This document shows positions 1 through 10,388 of a stretch of 64,000 bases of DNA, piece by piece. Numbering within the stretch: position 1 is the stretch's first letter; each line of letters begins with the position of its first letter. Both the position numbers and the translations under genes were made by a program. Under the pieces are notes generated by a model. The model saw only the letters and a list, made by a program, of their open reading frames with translations, was not told where the DNA came from and did not search any database. This DNA comes from Imbricaverruca yamaguchii. Taxonomy: Eukaryota > Arthropoda > Thecostraca > Neoverrucidae. The DNA lies in contig JAOTOL010001636.1 of assembly GCA_034440575.1 (NCBI GenBank), forward strand, positions 2,599,001 to 2,663,000. Direction: 5' to 3'.

Positions 1-875
1 CAAGTGTAGCTCTGACTCTTCGTCGGTACCAAATGTGCTCATGTAAAGCCACTACTTGAACGTCTCAACAAGCATATTTTTGTTCTCGCCGAAGCCAGTT
101 GAACTGAGAATGGCTATTGGGTTCAACATTCAAAGCTGATATTCAAGTGCGATTAGTTTCAAGCTTCATGTGAGCAATACACGCCTCAACTGGGAGTGGT
201 TATTGGTATAAATATCCCTTGCTCTTCTCATATGAAGCTTCTTTCATGTTTAAATACATGTTTTATTTTGATATCGCAGCTAAAACAAGACAGATGAACA
301 GTTGAATTTCCTCCAGTGTCACATGCTACACTTTAATGCACACTTTAGAGTGCCGCATACTTATCGCCGGCGTAATCTGTCACACAAGCTTCTCATCGCT
401 GCCTCAGAGGATGAGGTCTTGGCGGTGGCCAACGAAGTCATTGAAGAGGAGTTGTGAGCACCACAACATTCTGTTGATTTGCCAAATGCATTCCAAAAAT
501 GTACCCTAGAAAGTGGCATGCCTTTGCATCAAATAGCATCGTCGTTTCCATCTTCGCAAACGTCACTCGTAGACAACAATCCTGGACTTCGACAAATGAC
601 TGGGAATGCTGTTGACCTGCCAAGGCATAGAGGAAACACCGGGAGCTTCAAGGATGTATGCCGAAAACAAGCTCAGGTAGAACGTAAATTATTTGCCCGT
701 TGTTTTCCACGCCGCGCTATGGGCCTCCTTTATCCACAAACACACAAACAGGCATGTTGGAACAGCCCATGGTATACAGAGGAAAAACCTGTCACAATTG
801 CGGTCTCTGCCACCGCCAAACCGTTTTCAACCGCATGGGACTGTCGAAGAGTGCCAATCGGCAGCTGGAGATAGT
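1..875. other. No recognisable gene or repeat
   Basis: AT-moderate sequence. Short open frames are present, the longest 131 codons on the plus strand, but none has a recognisable motif, a convincing start context or good splice signals. I see no tandem structure. Confidence 0.5.
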
Positions 876-1103
876 TCAGTGAGAATGTGAGAAAAATGTG
901 AGGCAGCGAGAATCCCAGCTAAGGTGCTGGTCGAGGAAGACACCGAACACTTTAACTGTGCGGCACAGTTTCACAGTGATTTCAGTCCAAAGCGTGCAAA
1001 AGATTATGGAGAGCAATGGTGAGTTGAATCGCATGACATAATCATTTTTTTTTAATTGTCTACAGCTGATAACCATGCTTCCTTGCATTATAGACCTGGT
1101 CAA
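876..1103 (-). pseudogene. Non-LTR retrotransposon reverse-transcriptase fragment
   Basis: The minus-strand translation contains VFGVFLDQHLSWDS, which matches the motif at the end of the RT domain of CR1/jockey-type non-LTR retrotransposons (a hydrophobic stretch, then LGV-x-hydrophobic-D, then LSW). The 20 or so residues before it are in the right place for the strand that leads into this motif. The frame is lost directly afterwards, and no YADD box or endonuclease is present, so this is a short dead fragment. Part of the same sequence recurs in the opposite orientation at about 2290-2371, inside the right arm of a large inverted repeat. The family-level call is moderately secure. The clade cannot be decided from so short a piece. 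Confidence 0.6.
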
Positions 1104-2371
1104 CTCCAGGGAGGGAACTTTGAAAGCTCAAAATGTCACGCCTTTAGCAGCTACTAATAACTTGTGCAACGACAGTTACAGTTAAGCCTTGTGAATTTGG
1201 ACATTCATGTTTTACTGCGCTTAAGTGTATTAAACACCGTTTGTATTGGGTATGAAAAGGTTCGCCAAACAGCACAGACGATTTTCCGTGTATTCCCCGA
1301 ACCCAACAGCGGTATTCGGAATACGACACGTGTATCTGCACTTGTCAAAACAAGTGAAGTGTGTACTGAATTCCGAACACGAACTTAAGCATTTTAAGTC
1401 AGCAAGGATGTACTTCACAAGGCTGAATCCAGTAGTTATCACTGGGGAAGGGGCGCAGGAGAAAAATATGCCTCTTCGTGTTGGAAAGGTGCCCCTTCAG
1501 TAAGCTTCAGCGCACCCATCCCACACTTAGCGAATTTTGTTTTCCGCCGAAGGCACCCTACCAACGGAATGTGCTCCTTTCCTAAAAAATGCACGTGCCG
1601 TATTCGGAGTACCGCTGTTCGGTTTATGGAATACACGGGAAATCGCCTGTGTTGTTTGCCGAACACTATTATACCCCATTGCATACGGTGTTTGATGGAT
1701 TTGAGGCCGATAATTATTAAAATGTCACGCATTTAGCGGTTACTAATAACTTCTGCGACGACAGCAACAGTGAAGCCTTGTGATTTTGTAAAAATATGCT
1801 TTATTGCGATCAAATATATCAAAAACCGCCTTCATTTGGATACAAAGCTGTTCAGCAAACAACACCGTATTCGGAATTCAGCACACCCTTCACTAACTTT
1901 GACAGGCCCAGATACACGTGTCGTATTCTGAACACCGCTGTTCGGTTCGGGAAACACGCAGGAAATCGTCTGTGTTGTTTGCCGAACACGCTTATACCCC
2001 AATGAAGACGGCGTTTAATACATTTCAGCCCAATAAAATATGATTGTACAAAATCACCAGGCTTCACTCTAGCTGTCGTTGCACAAGTTATTAGGAGCAG
2101 CTAAATGCGCAACCAGCAATTATTAGAGTTATTAGAAGTTATTTATTAGAAGTTTTTAATCATTAGCTAAAAGTTATTAGAAGCAGCTAAAGATTTTGAG
2201 CTTTCGAAAATGCCGCCCTAACAGTTGACCAGATATTATGATGCAAGAACGCATGGTAACCAGCTGAGACAATTTTTAAAGGAATATTATGTCATGCAAC
2301 TAGACTTACCATTGTTCTCCATAATTATCTGCACACAGCGAACTGCAGCCACTGTGAAGCTATAGCTGGGT
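960..2371. repeat. Large imperfect inverted repeat (foldback), about 1.4 kb
   Basis: The left arm, roughly 960-1400, is complementary to the right arm, roughly 1862-2371. Matching landmarks are the ATAATGATT/ATGACATAAT block, GCTCAAAATG before TTAGCAGC, CTAATAACTTGTGCAACGACAG, and a long stretch around CAAACAGCACAGACGATTT and ATACGACACGTGTATCTG. The right arm holds an extra AT-rich block made of repeats of TTATTAGAAG. The centre, 1590-1861, has a third partial copy in right-arm orientation, preceded by another AAATGTCACGC...TACTAATAACT terminus. This suggests nested insertions of one foldback or TIR element. RT-like sequence occurs in both arms. Confidence 0.75.
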
Positions 2372-3117
2372 TACTCCGGACAGATCGCACAGCAATGGCG
2401 TCAGGACGCTGTTGGAAGAAAATGGAAGATGAGTCCAGCCTCTATTTTCATGCTAGCTACAACTTGATACAACTTGAGACCTGCACTATTTCTCACGATG
2501 TCTCGATACAATTACGCATGCATATTGAGAAACTTACTTGATCCAAGACATAATTCCGTAAAATATAGGTTCTCATTGCCTTAAAAAAAACACTTTTTCA
2601 AGACATTGAGTTCGATAACTGTCCTTTCATGAGGAACATAACGAACGTTTCCTCAAACCGTCTTTTTTCGGTATACTGCCATCCACTAATGGTGTCTTCT
2701 ACAATTTCCAACTTTTTGTTCCTTATATCTTAGACGTATATCCACTCTAAGCAAGAACCCATGAACTTCCCATATCAAAATATAGTTCCATTTAGTATGG
2801 AAACCATTCCCCATAAATCATATACATTGACATATATTTGACCTCTTCGCTTTCGCGCGAAACATTCGATTATATTTTGTTCTCTTATAGATAATCGAAT
2901 TTCCCCACCTGTGTAAACGGATTGCTTCCTCGCATTCGTTTTAAACGTTTCATTTTCTTTCGGCGGTTCATAGCTTCATGTACAACTGACAAACTAGTGT
3001 TTGGTGCATTAACTGTAAACACTCAATGGCGAGACGGGTAGGTTGAATGTTCCCATACAGATTTCTCGGCATATGCCGCCTTCCCGCCTGTATTTGGGAC
3101 AGTGTCTGCTTGTCCAG
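2372..3117. other. No feature seen
   Basis: AT-rich sequence with many stop codons in all frames and no tandem repeat or transposon terminus that I can recognise. Confidence 0.5.
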
Positions 3118-3225
3118 CCAGTGTCCAGCACATTGTGTTTTGATGAACTGGCTGTTGCACAATGTTTGCTTCTGGGTGTTCATTGGACTTCTGGGCTTGA
3201 TGACGCTTCAGCCGAAACCATGTAA
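3118..3225 (+). CDS. Possible 3' terminal exon, unrecognised protein
   Basis: A strong acceptor, with a pyrimidine-rich tract running into GTCCAG, precedes an open frame of 35 codons. It begins PVSSTLCFDELAVAQC and ends DDASAETM before a TAA stop. An AATAAA lies about 42 bases after the stop, which is the expected order for the last exon of a gene. The frame starts in phase 0. The composition is protein-like, acidic at the C-terminus, with two cysteines. A second frame through the same bases is also open for 41 codons and would encode a hydrophobic segment, so the frame is not certain. No upstream exon was identified and the family is not recognised. Confidence 0.33.
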   Translation, partial: PVSSTLCFDELAVAQCLLLGVHWTSGLDDASAETM

Positions 3226-3266
3226 TGGTTTAGCGCCCATCTGATTGTTCTTTTGTGATGGTCGTG

Positions 3267-3272
3267 AATAAA
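3267..3272 (+). terminator. Candidate polyadenylation signal AATAAA
   Basis: Canonical hexamer downstream of the TAA at 3223-3225, followed after about 15 bases by GTGTCGTG and a T/G-rich stretch (TGTGTCATT) that could be the downstream element. Its value depends on the terminal exon call. Confidence 0.35.
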
Positions 3273-3597
3273 CAGTGTCGTGCATATATTTGTGTCATTA
3301 ACTTCATCAGCTTCCAGTCTTTGCCTGGCTCCGGATACCCATGAGCTGGTTAATCGTAATTCTAACCCGGACGCTACGCGAGCCCATCACATTCCCTCCT
3401 CGGTGGATAACTCACGAACTACTAGCTGACAAACAAGAGTGGACAAAGACGACGAACAAATTCACTGAGCTATGTGTGGTGCCATCCTGGCCGCGAGGCC
3501 CCCAGTTCAAGGTGATGCCGGCGTTCTCACCGCGAACTGACCGAGATACTGCACGACATGTGCCGTTGGCTAATGCTCGATGTGCGTTCAGTGCATT

Positions 3598-3789
3598 TCA
3601 ACACCGGATACACCCGTTAGTTAGCCAGTATACACGGGCGGCATCAGTAGCGTCGCCGGCGACAATGTCCATCACGTGCTTCCGTCGGTCGCAGGAAATG
3701 CATGCCTTGTACGCCCCGGCATTCACTTGAAGGCTCAGTAGTGAATACGAATCGACTTTAACTGGAGCTTCGTATACGCCCTCACATGC
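3598..3789 (-). CDS. Possible terminal exon, cysteine-containing protein, unrecognised
   Basis: On the minus strand an acceptor-like GCGCTTCAG is followed by 63 open codons ending in a stop. The frame begins ACEGVYEAPVKVDSYSLL and has five cysteines, including a CISC pair and a C-terminal CIRC. The mix of acidic, basic and hydrophobic residues is protein-like. There are possible donors inside the frame (for example before GTATAC), so it could be an internal exon. No polyadenylation signal is seen soon after the stop. I do not recognise the family. A chance open frame is a real alternative. Confidence 0.28.
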   Translation of the reverse strand, partial: ACEGVYEAPVKVDSYSLLSLQVNAGAYKACISCDRRKHVMDIVAGDATDAARVYWLTNGCIRC

Positions 3790-4284
3790 CTGAAGCGCAG
3801 CTGTCACCAAGTCTCAGAATTCTCAACTGGAGCTCCGATGGGGACTGCATGTGTTTTGTTCATAAATCAGGTGACGCTAGCACCTCGACCGTACGCTAGC
3901 GTAGGGTCGAGTGGCTTCAATCTGAGGGCTGGAGAAGGTTCAGGTTTAGCTGCATAGATCACTGAATTTGTTCACCTCCCGTCGCCCTCTTCACAAAGCA
4001 TCAGCTCTGAGCTATCCGCCTGCGCGAGAACATAGCCTGCTCATGTGTGTCGCTAGGGTATAGGGTTAAGGATCGTCGGCTCGCAGGTGCCCGGAGCACG
4101 GAAAGGGTTGCGAAATGACGCAGTTGGTGACACAGACACGACATTGTTCAGTCACGACCATCACAAAACAACGGGCAGGTGAACGCTACATGATTGCATA
4201 TTCTTGGCGCGAAGCGCTCTGAAGCTCTTCAGCTTAGACTAATGAGCAAACAGAATCACGCAGAACGCGACAGACGAGTCAACA
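3790..4284. other. No feature seen
   Basis: Unique-looking sequence. GTACGCTAGCGTAGGGTCGAG contains a short palindrome, but there is no gene signal. Confidence 0.45.
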
Positions 4285-4289
4285 AATAG

Positions 4290-4690
4290 CGATGTGCTGG
4301 AAACTGGCACAACAACTGTGCCACAGCCATGCCGCACAGCACCGTGCCAAAGTCATACCACAGGGCACTGTGCCAAATTCACGCCACAGACCACTGTGTC
4401 CAAGCCAAACCGCAGGACACTGAGTCAGTCACGCCACAGGGTACTGTGCCAAAGGCACTCCACAGAGCATTGTGCCAAAGCCACGTTACAGAGCACTGTG
4501 CTAAGACCACGCCACAGAACACTGTGCTAAGGTCATGCCACATAATACTGTGCTAAGTTAATGCCACAGAACAGTGTCAAAGTGACGTCACAGAGCAATG
4601 TGGTACAATCACGTCGCAGAGTGCTGTGCCAATGTCACGTCATAGAGTGAAAACAGAACAATGTGACTGTGGCACAGAACAATGTGCCAC
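4290..4690. repeat. Degenerate tandem repeat, unit about 27 bp
   Basis: About 14 diverged copies of a unit with the core CCACAGAGCACTGTGCCAAAG. The unit has internal dyad symmetry (CACAG...CTGTG), so each copy can form a small hairpin. Divergence increases towards the right end. Confidence 0.85.
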
Positions 4691-4696
4691 AGTGAA

Positions 4697-4850
4697 GCGA
4701 GGAAAGTCGCACCGGTCAAACTGTAAATGACCCCCACACCCCGTACCGCGCAAACTGTATATGATCACCACACCCCGTACCGCGCAAACTGTATATGATC
4801 ACCACACCCCGCGCCGGGCAAACTGTATATGACCAGACTGGCAAACTGTA
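4697..4850. repeat. Tandem repeat, unit 34 bp
   Basis: About four copies of a unit containing GCAAACTGTATATGATCACC and CACACCCCG. Successive CAAACTGTAT starts are exactly 34 bases apart (4751, 4785, 4819). Confidence 0.9.
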
Positions 4851-4947
4851 TGAAGTACAGGTGCTGTGCATGAACATGAACTTCTGACAGTGCATCAGTT
4901 AGTTAGCATATATATGAATCACTTAGCGAAAGCATGCAAGATATGCT

Positions 4948-5080
4948 CACCCACACCCACACACACAGACACACACCCACACACACAGACACACACCCAC
5001 ACACACAGACACACACCCACACACACAGACACACACCCACACTCACAAGTATACACACGCACACACGCACACATGCGGCT
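4948..5080. repeat. CA-rich microsatellite with a 20-bp higher-order unit
   Basis: Perfect copies of a CACCCACACACACAGACACA-type unit, then decay into (CACG) steps. Confidence 0.95.
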
Positions 5081-5112
5081 CGTGCTTCAATTGCTTGGTG
5101 AGCAAGCAATAA

Positions 5113-5262
5113 TCTAGGGGTCAAGTGCCCGACTCACAACCGAAAGATTGTTGGTTCGTGTCCCACATGTCGCTACTCTTCGCCCGCGATCAAACGGCGT
5201 GGGGGATTGGCGACACCATATGACCCAACATTCGACACGTCGTAAAACCAGTAGCCGCCATC
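5113..5262 (+). mobile_element. tRNA-derived SINE, family 1 (copy 1)
   Basis: The head resembles a tRNA with a degenerate B box (TTGGTTCGTGTC), followed by a shared body with CGCTACTCTTCGCCCGCGA and GGCGACACCATATGAC. The same body occurs at 16.3 and 17.7 kb, so this is a dispersed family. No tail repeat or target-site duplication could be fixed. Confidence 0.7.
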
Positions 5263-5361
5263 CAATTGACTTGCGAGAGCACAATAAGAATCAGACGATG
5301 ATTGGTGACCGCGGTCCGCTATCTGCCTCTCCCCGACCCACCTTCCGGTCGTGTCGTTATT

Positions 5362-5514
5362 GTCTATTTGGTGGTGTACGACGCACTTAGCTTGCGATCA
5401 CGGCTAATGGTCCCGCCCACACTGCTTCGCCGGTGGGCCGCGGGATTGGGAAATGTCCCGACTGGTGCGAGTGTTGAACCCGGGACCAACGCTCAACAGC
5501 TTAACCACTCCCCC
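5362..5514 (-). mobile_element. tRNA-derived SINE, family 2 (degenerate copy)
   Basis: Reverse-oriented diverged copy of the family seen better at 5628-5806. It retains GGTGGGCCGCGGGATTGGGA and a damaged B box (GTTGAACCCGGGAC). Confidence 0.7.
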
Positions 5515-5627
5515 TGATCTTCCAGTCGCCAGCTGGTCCAGCCCCACTGCATCCGGTCGTCGACGTAGCTGTCAGATCCCGATTGTGAAACAAGCGTTAT
5601 TTCTTGCTTCGATATCAGTAAGATGCT

Positions 5628-5806
5628 CTTGTTTATTGGTTGGTTCACGACACACTTTATGCACATTCACGGCTAATGGCGCCTCCCACACTGTTTCGCC
5701 GGTGGGCCGCGGGATTGGGAAATGTCCTGAGTGGCGCTAGAGTCGAACCCGGGACCTTTGGTACTCATAGCCCGACACCTTAACCACTCGGCCATCCCCG
5801 CCCCCA
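5628..5806 (-). mobile_element. tRNA-derived SINE, family 2
   Basis: Read on the minus strand it starts with GGGGATGGCCGAGTGGTTAAGG, a class II (Leu/Ser-like) tRNA A-box region, and has the B box GGGTTCGACTC. A body with CCGCGGCCCACCGGCGAAAC and a 3' end GTGCATAAAGTGTGTCGTGAACC then AACCAATAAACAA follow. Copies at 5362, 39166, 42950 and 60004 share the whole length, and there is a 3' fragment at 34774. The tRNA-like head cannot fold into a complete tRNA with a matching acceptor stem, so it is not a functional tRNA gene. Confidence 0.85.
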
Positions 5807-5903
5807 GTAAGATGCTCACAGAGAAGACACTGTACTCAGTAATAAGAGTAAGGCTTTGCATGATAGCGGTGTCTTGAAGTTCGTGATCAAAGTGTGACAT
5901 CCC

Positions 5904-5906
<3 letters not shown>

Positions 5907-5953
<47 letters not shown>
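5907..5953. repeat. (TG)n microsatellite
   Basis: Uninterrupted TG dinucleotides, about 23 copies. Confidence 0.98.
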
Positions 5954-5954
<1 letters not shown>

Positions 5955-6169
5955 AGCAGCTGATATAAATAGATATTCCGTGCATTCAAGTCACCTAATA
6001 TGAATGTCGATGTCCCCGAGTGAGCATGTGCTAAGCTGACACTTTTGGTGACGCGACCGATAAAGAGACGTAGCCGTTCATAATTCAGATCCGGAGGAAA
6101 ATACAGGCAACATTCTGAGCCATCTTGCACGCCCAGGATACTTTCCGTTCGCCCGGAGTCCCCTCTTAA

Positions 6170-6960
6170 CAAAAACGTTGGTTTCCTCTATTATGCAAGG
6201 GGCTCCTCGTGCGATTTCGGTCCCCATTGAGCCAGTGGCCCTTAATATCGGCTATGAGCCCTCTCCGACAGCCCGGATCTTCCCGCGGCTCTGAATCATC
6301 TTCGTCAAAGCAGAGCCCTCCGTAGCGATCCAGGGCCTTCGGTGTCAGGGCGCAGGCCCACTTTCAACAGCTTTGGCCCCTCCATCAGGCCAGGTGACAT
6401 TTTATGGTTTGAACCCAATCCGTTTGCCTAAGGACCTTTTTACTGACGGCCCGAGATCCTCTTCGACAACTACGGCCTCCTCCGTAGTTTCAGGGTTCCT
6501 CTTTGACGACTCAGGGACTTTTCCCGCAATCCGAATGCCTCTTTTCAAATCCTTGGACCCTGTCCATCAGGCTAGGAGGGGCCCTTTCGTCGACTTGAAC
6601 TCCGCTAAAAATATAAGGGCCCTTCATCTCGTCTCGGACCCTCTCCATCAGCCCGAGGATCCGTTCAGCTATCCGGAGCCCCCTCCGTCGATCTAGAAGC
6701 TCTTCACGTTGGCCAAGCCAAGGGCTCTCAACATATTCCTGAAGACACTCCCCGTTTGCTTGGGGTTCAGGGCCCTTTCGTTGGTCCAGGGTCCCTTGTG
6801 TGCTCCCTGTGCCAACGGCTTGTGACCCTTGCGGGCCCCTCAAGGGTGTCGCCTGGAGGGCCTCCTCAGATCCTCCAGGGGTCAGGAGACTCAGACTGAC
6901 CCCTTCGACCTCTTTCGCTACGCCACTGTACTGTTCCTCGATAAACGGGAGTAGAGCATC
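6170..6960. repeat. Very degenerate GC-rich tandem repeat, period about 30 bp
   Basis: Recurring CCCTCCATCAG, GGACCCT and GGGCCCTT words at about 30-base spacing. A related block lies in reverse orientation at 42.1-42.35 kb, where the words TTTCAACAGCTT and CCCCTCCATCAGGC recur together. A 219-codon minus ORF runs through it and into the sequence beyond, but it carries no recognisable domain. Confidence 0.55.
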
Positions 6961-7099
6961 CTGCATGCACTTCTGACGGCATACTTCGCCGCCCATGTTA
7001 CTCTTACTGGGCATGATTACGGGCCATGTTAGCCCCCTGGGGCTCATGACAAGCCAGACGACAAGGCTGTGTTGGAACTTGCTTGCTGGCCGGAACATG

Positions 7100-7215
7100 A
7101 TGTGAGGAGGAACATCTCCACCAGCTAAAGCGTAGTAGCCGGAATTGGATATCAGGATGGACATTTTCATCAGCTAAAGCGTGGTAGCTGAAATTCGAAG
7201 ACATTTGGCTGGTGC
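7100..7215. repeat. Two-copy direct repeat, about 64 bp
   Basis: CAGCTAAAGCGTAGTAGCCG and CAGCTAAAGCGTGGTAGCTG lie about 64 bases apart with similar flanks (ACATCTCCAC / ACATTTTCAT). Confidence 0.7.
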
Positions 7216-8137
7216 AGGCTCGTTGTGCATCACCACCTTGTTCACACCGCTTTTCATTGGACCGCCTGACAGCCGATCTACTCCAGTTGTTCTGGTCTGC
7301 TCCAGTCTCGGCCACTTCCCTCGCTGCTGTTCTCTTCTGGTATTAGATACCTATCTCTTGTAGGAATACCCAGTTGTAAAATCGCGACAGTTCAACTTTT
7401 CTAGCGATAACTAGAGGCCGTTGAACGATCCCGATCTTGTCCACGGCAGGCATGTATCATCTGTCCGTGAAGACTGGGAGACATATCTTCCCTGCTGGTC
7501 ATTGATCGGCGTGATTCACATTCCCACGGATCTACAGCCTGGTGAGCATCTTATTAACAGTAGATCTAGATGTGTTATCAGGTTGGAAAAGACTCGAAAT
7601 GCTTGCATTGTTATATGTGGGATTTTCTTTTATCACAGAGCTATCCATCAGGTCCCACAATACTTGGTTATTCAGTGCGGGCATGAATGCCACCTAATGC
7701 TTTTGTAAAATGAACCTATCCATACATGTTTGGATGGATATAGGTATATATGTGATCTTTCACGTGTCAATTTTTTCTTCAATCAGACAATTAATTCACA
7801 TTCTACACATTGACGCATTGCTTCCATTCATGGCACCGAGCATTTGGCACTGACATGCAGCTCTTCATTCATACTACCCTCCAGTTGACACGATATGCAC
7901 CTAACCAGTAGCCGCTGATGCGTCACAAAGCCCAAGTAATCAATCAGTCAAGCCTCTCCGTTCATGTTACCTTCCCGTTGGCGCCGATATGTACCTTCCC
8001 ATTCATGCTACCCGGCCGTTGACGCTGATGTGCATCTCAAGATGTGCCTATGCTACCTGTACAAGCATAAATTCGTTGGGAATGAGCACACTTATTTCAG
8101 ACAGGTCTCCCGTTATAAGATGAAGCTAATGAGATAT
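7216..8137. other. No feature seen
   Basis: Unique-looking AT-rich sequence. Around 7800-8035 there are loose repeats of words such as CATTCATG(T/C)TACC and GTTGAC(G/A)C, too degenerate to call an array. Confidence 0.45.
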
Positions 8138-8141
8138 TTAA

Positions 8142-9427
8142 CACGCGCCCTGGAGGTGGGCGAAATCCGCCCACCCCTCCGATTTTTCGTAGATAACTCC
8201 AGATTTTACCGGCAGATATACGCCATTGTTTGTGTACCTGCTTAAAAATGACCGCCGCGTTGTCGAGTTAGATTGTTGTAAAAAATTTCGAGTCAGAGGT
8301 CGTTAAAGTCAAACAATTTTCTCAGCACCAGACCACAAATGCCAGCGCTGATGCGCTTACCGTATATTGGCAAAAGGGAAGGTGTTCTTGGCAACACTAG
8401 CGACTTGTTTGATGTATATTGTTCTGCTACGTTATTTCTAAGTCATGTCAGGTCACCGAGGTCAAGTCAGGTCAAGTTCATGACAGGTTAGCACACGCCC
8501 TGGAAGGGAAGGCGAAATCCGCCCACCCTTCACATTTTTGTACATAACTTTTTGGGTACCTGCTTAGAAATGGCCGGCGCATTGCTTAAAGCAAGACAAA
8601 ATGAAATCTGCCGAACATTTTTCAAGTTAAGGGCCGTTAAAATAAAAAGCAATTCGCAGCGCCAGGCCACACAAATCGGCCCTGATGCGCTGCCCGTATA
8701 TTGGCAGAAGGTATGGGTTCTTGACAACACTAGCGAATTGTTTGATGCATATTGTTATGCTATATAATTAAAAGTCATGTTAGATCGCTGAGGTCAAGTC
8801 AGTTCAAGTTCATGACAGGTTAATGGAACCAAGCTTGGTCAACTGGAATGTTGTCATAAATGCAAATGACTGTCATGCGATTGATGTCACTTTGCATGTT
8901 ACTCCCTACACATCCGAAATCTACTGTTTGTCATTGTGTGCCTAAACGTTTCCATACTGTGTTCATGTATTTCACTACTTTCTTTGCGAAGCCGATTGTG
9001 CCGAACCGCCCAACGGAGCAGTCGTGTGGGCAGCCCGGTTCCGGTAACTGGAACAGGTAATGACCTGATAAAGTGCTCCTCCATTGGTGATCTGAGGTCA
9101 AATGGCGGATCTGGCATCTGTATTGCATCATTAGTCATGTCCAAAACATCATTAATCCCGATTTCGGAGCATGTAAACACAATCACAGCGATTCATAACA
9201 ATGACAAGCCAGGCCATGCAAAACCAGACAATTTTGCTATTTTGGCCTCATTTGACCTTGAAGATATTGACCTAAGGTCATCAAATCTGCACACAACATA
9301 GTTCACTGTCGTGCCCATCGACCCTACGAATTTTGTTGCTCTAACCTAAATAGCAGCCGAGATCTTAGGGGGCGAAATCCGCCCACCTCCAGTGCTCGCA
9401 ATTTTCAGAGGCCCTCCAGGGCGCGTG
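8142..9427 (+). mobile_element. TTAA-flanked TIR element, family A copy 1
   Basis: The element starts CACGCGCCCTGGAG and ends with the inverted form CTCCAGGGCGCGTG. Both ends abut TTAA (8138-8141 and 9428-9431), so the target duplication is TTAA, as in piggyBac-type and Kolobok transposons. Just inside each end is a quasi-palindrome, GGTGGGCGAAATCCGCCCACC at the left and a related one at the right. The left 350 bases occur twice in tandem, the second starting near 8489 with CACACGCCCTGG. The interior has repeated GGTCAAGTCAGG and TGACCTCA words. It is non-autonomous: no transposase is visible. The frame at 8936-9301 is open and is matched in copies 2 and 3. Confidence 0.88.
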
Positions 9428-9435
9428 TTAATGTT

Positions 9436-9583
<148 letters not shown>

Positions 9584-9714
9584 ACGGCTGTAGGGTGTGG
9601 TACAAGGAAGGATCTATACATTTTGTTCTGGGGGAGGCACTTGTCATAAGTTCCTCCAGCAATTAGGTCTACATACTTCAATCTCGGCGTTCTTTTTTCT
9701 CCAAATGTCGCTGG

Positions 9715-9925
9715 TGATGTCTTCCATCGGGAATGTAAGTGGCATCCTGCTAATAAGTACCCTTCATCGACAATGTAGGTACCATCCTGATAACTGGAAT
9801 GTAGGTACCATCCTGACCACAAGTACCCTCCATCGGAAGTGTAAGTACCATCCTCATCATGGGAGTGTGTGTGCCATCCTGCTAACAGGTATCCCCCATC
9901 TGGAATGCAAGTACCATCCACCGGC
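9715..9925. repeat. Degenerate tandem repeat with GTAGGTACCATCCTG core
   Basis: About six copies of GGAATGTAAGTACCATCCT spaced 27-45 bases apart. The spacing is irregular, so the unit length is variable. Confidence 0.75.
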
Positions 9926-10388
9926 CACGGGCACAGTGGGTCACGGTAAGCATATCAGTAGGTTATATATAGGACAGGTCTGGTCCACGCCGCCGTTACA
10001 TCAGGCTCTCAACCTGGAAATCGCTTTGTAAAAGAACTGTAGCTGCTGCATAGGGCATCCGCCGGCATCCATGTCAATGCCGTCAGACATATCCTGTCCA
10101 GTCACAATGGTGGCGGAGTCCGCACTTCTGGCACCTCAGCTGGCTGACACTGCGGATGGCTGTAGATAGCTGGGCAGTGTCCAAATAGGTGCGGTTCACT
10201 GCATGTCATGTGCCACCAAACGTCCCACTCTCTTGGCATGAAATCTTACGGATTGGGCACGATCAGTTAAATTGGCAGCACGCATTGCCTCCTCTTATAC
10301 GTTTTGTTGCATCCCTAAAGATAAGAAAACGTTGCAAGTTTCATTAAAATATCTGCATCCGTTAAAGCGTGACGACTGGTTGAACTTT

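Noticed and set aside
6511..7170. 219-codon minus ORF
   Set aside because: Crosses a degenerate GC-rich repeat and a 64-bp duplication; no domain, and only a long stretch of low-stop sequence.
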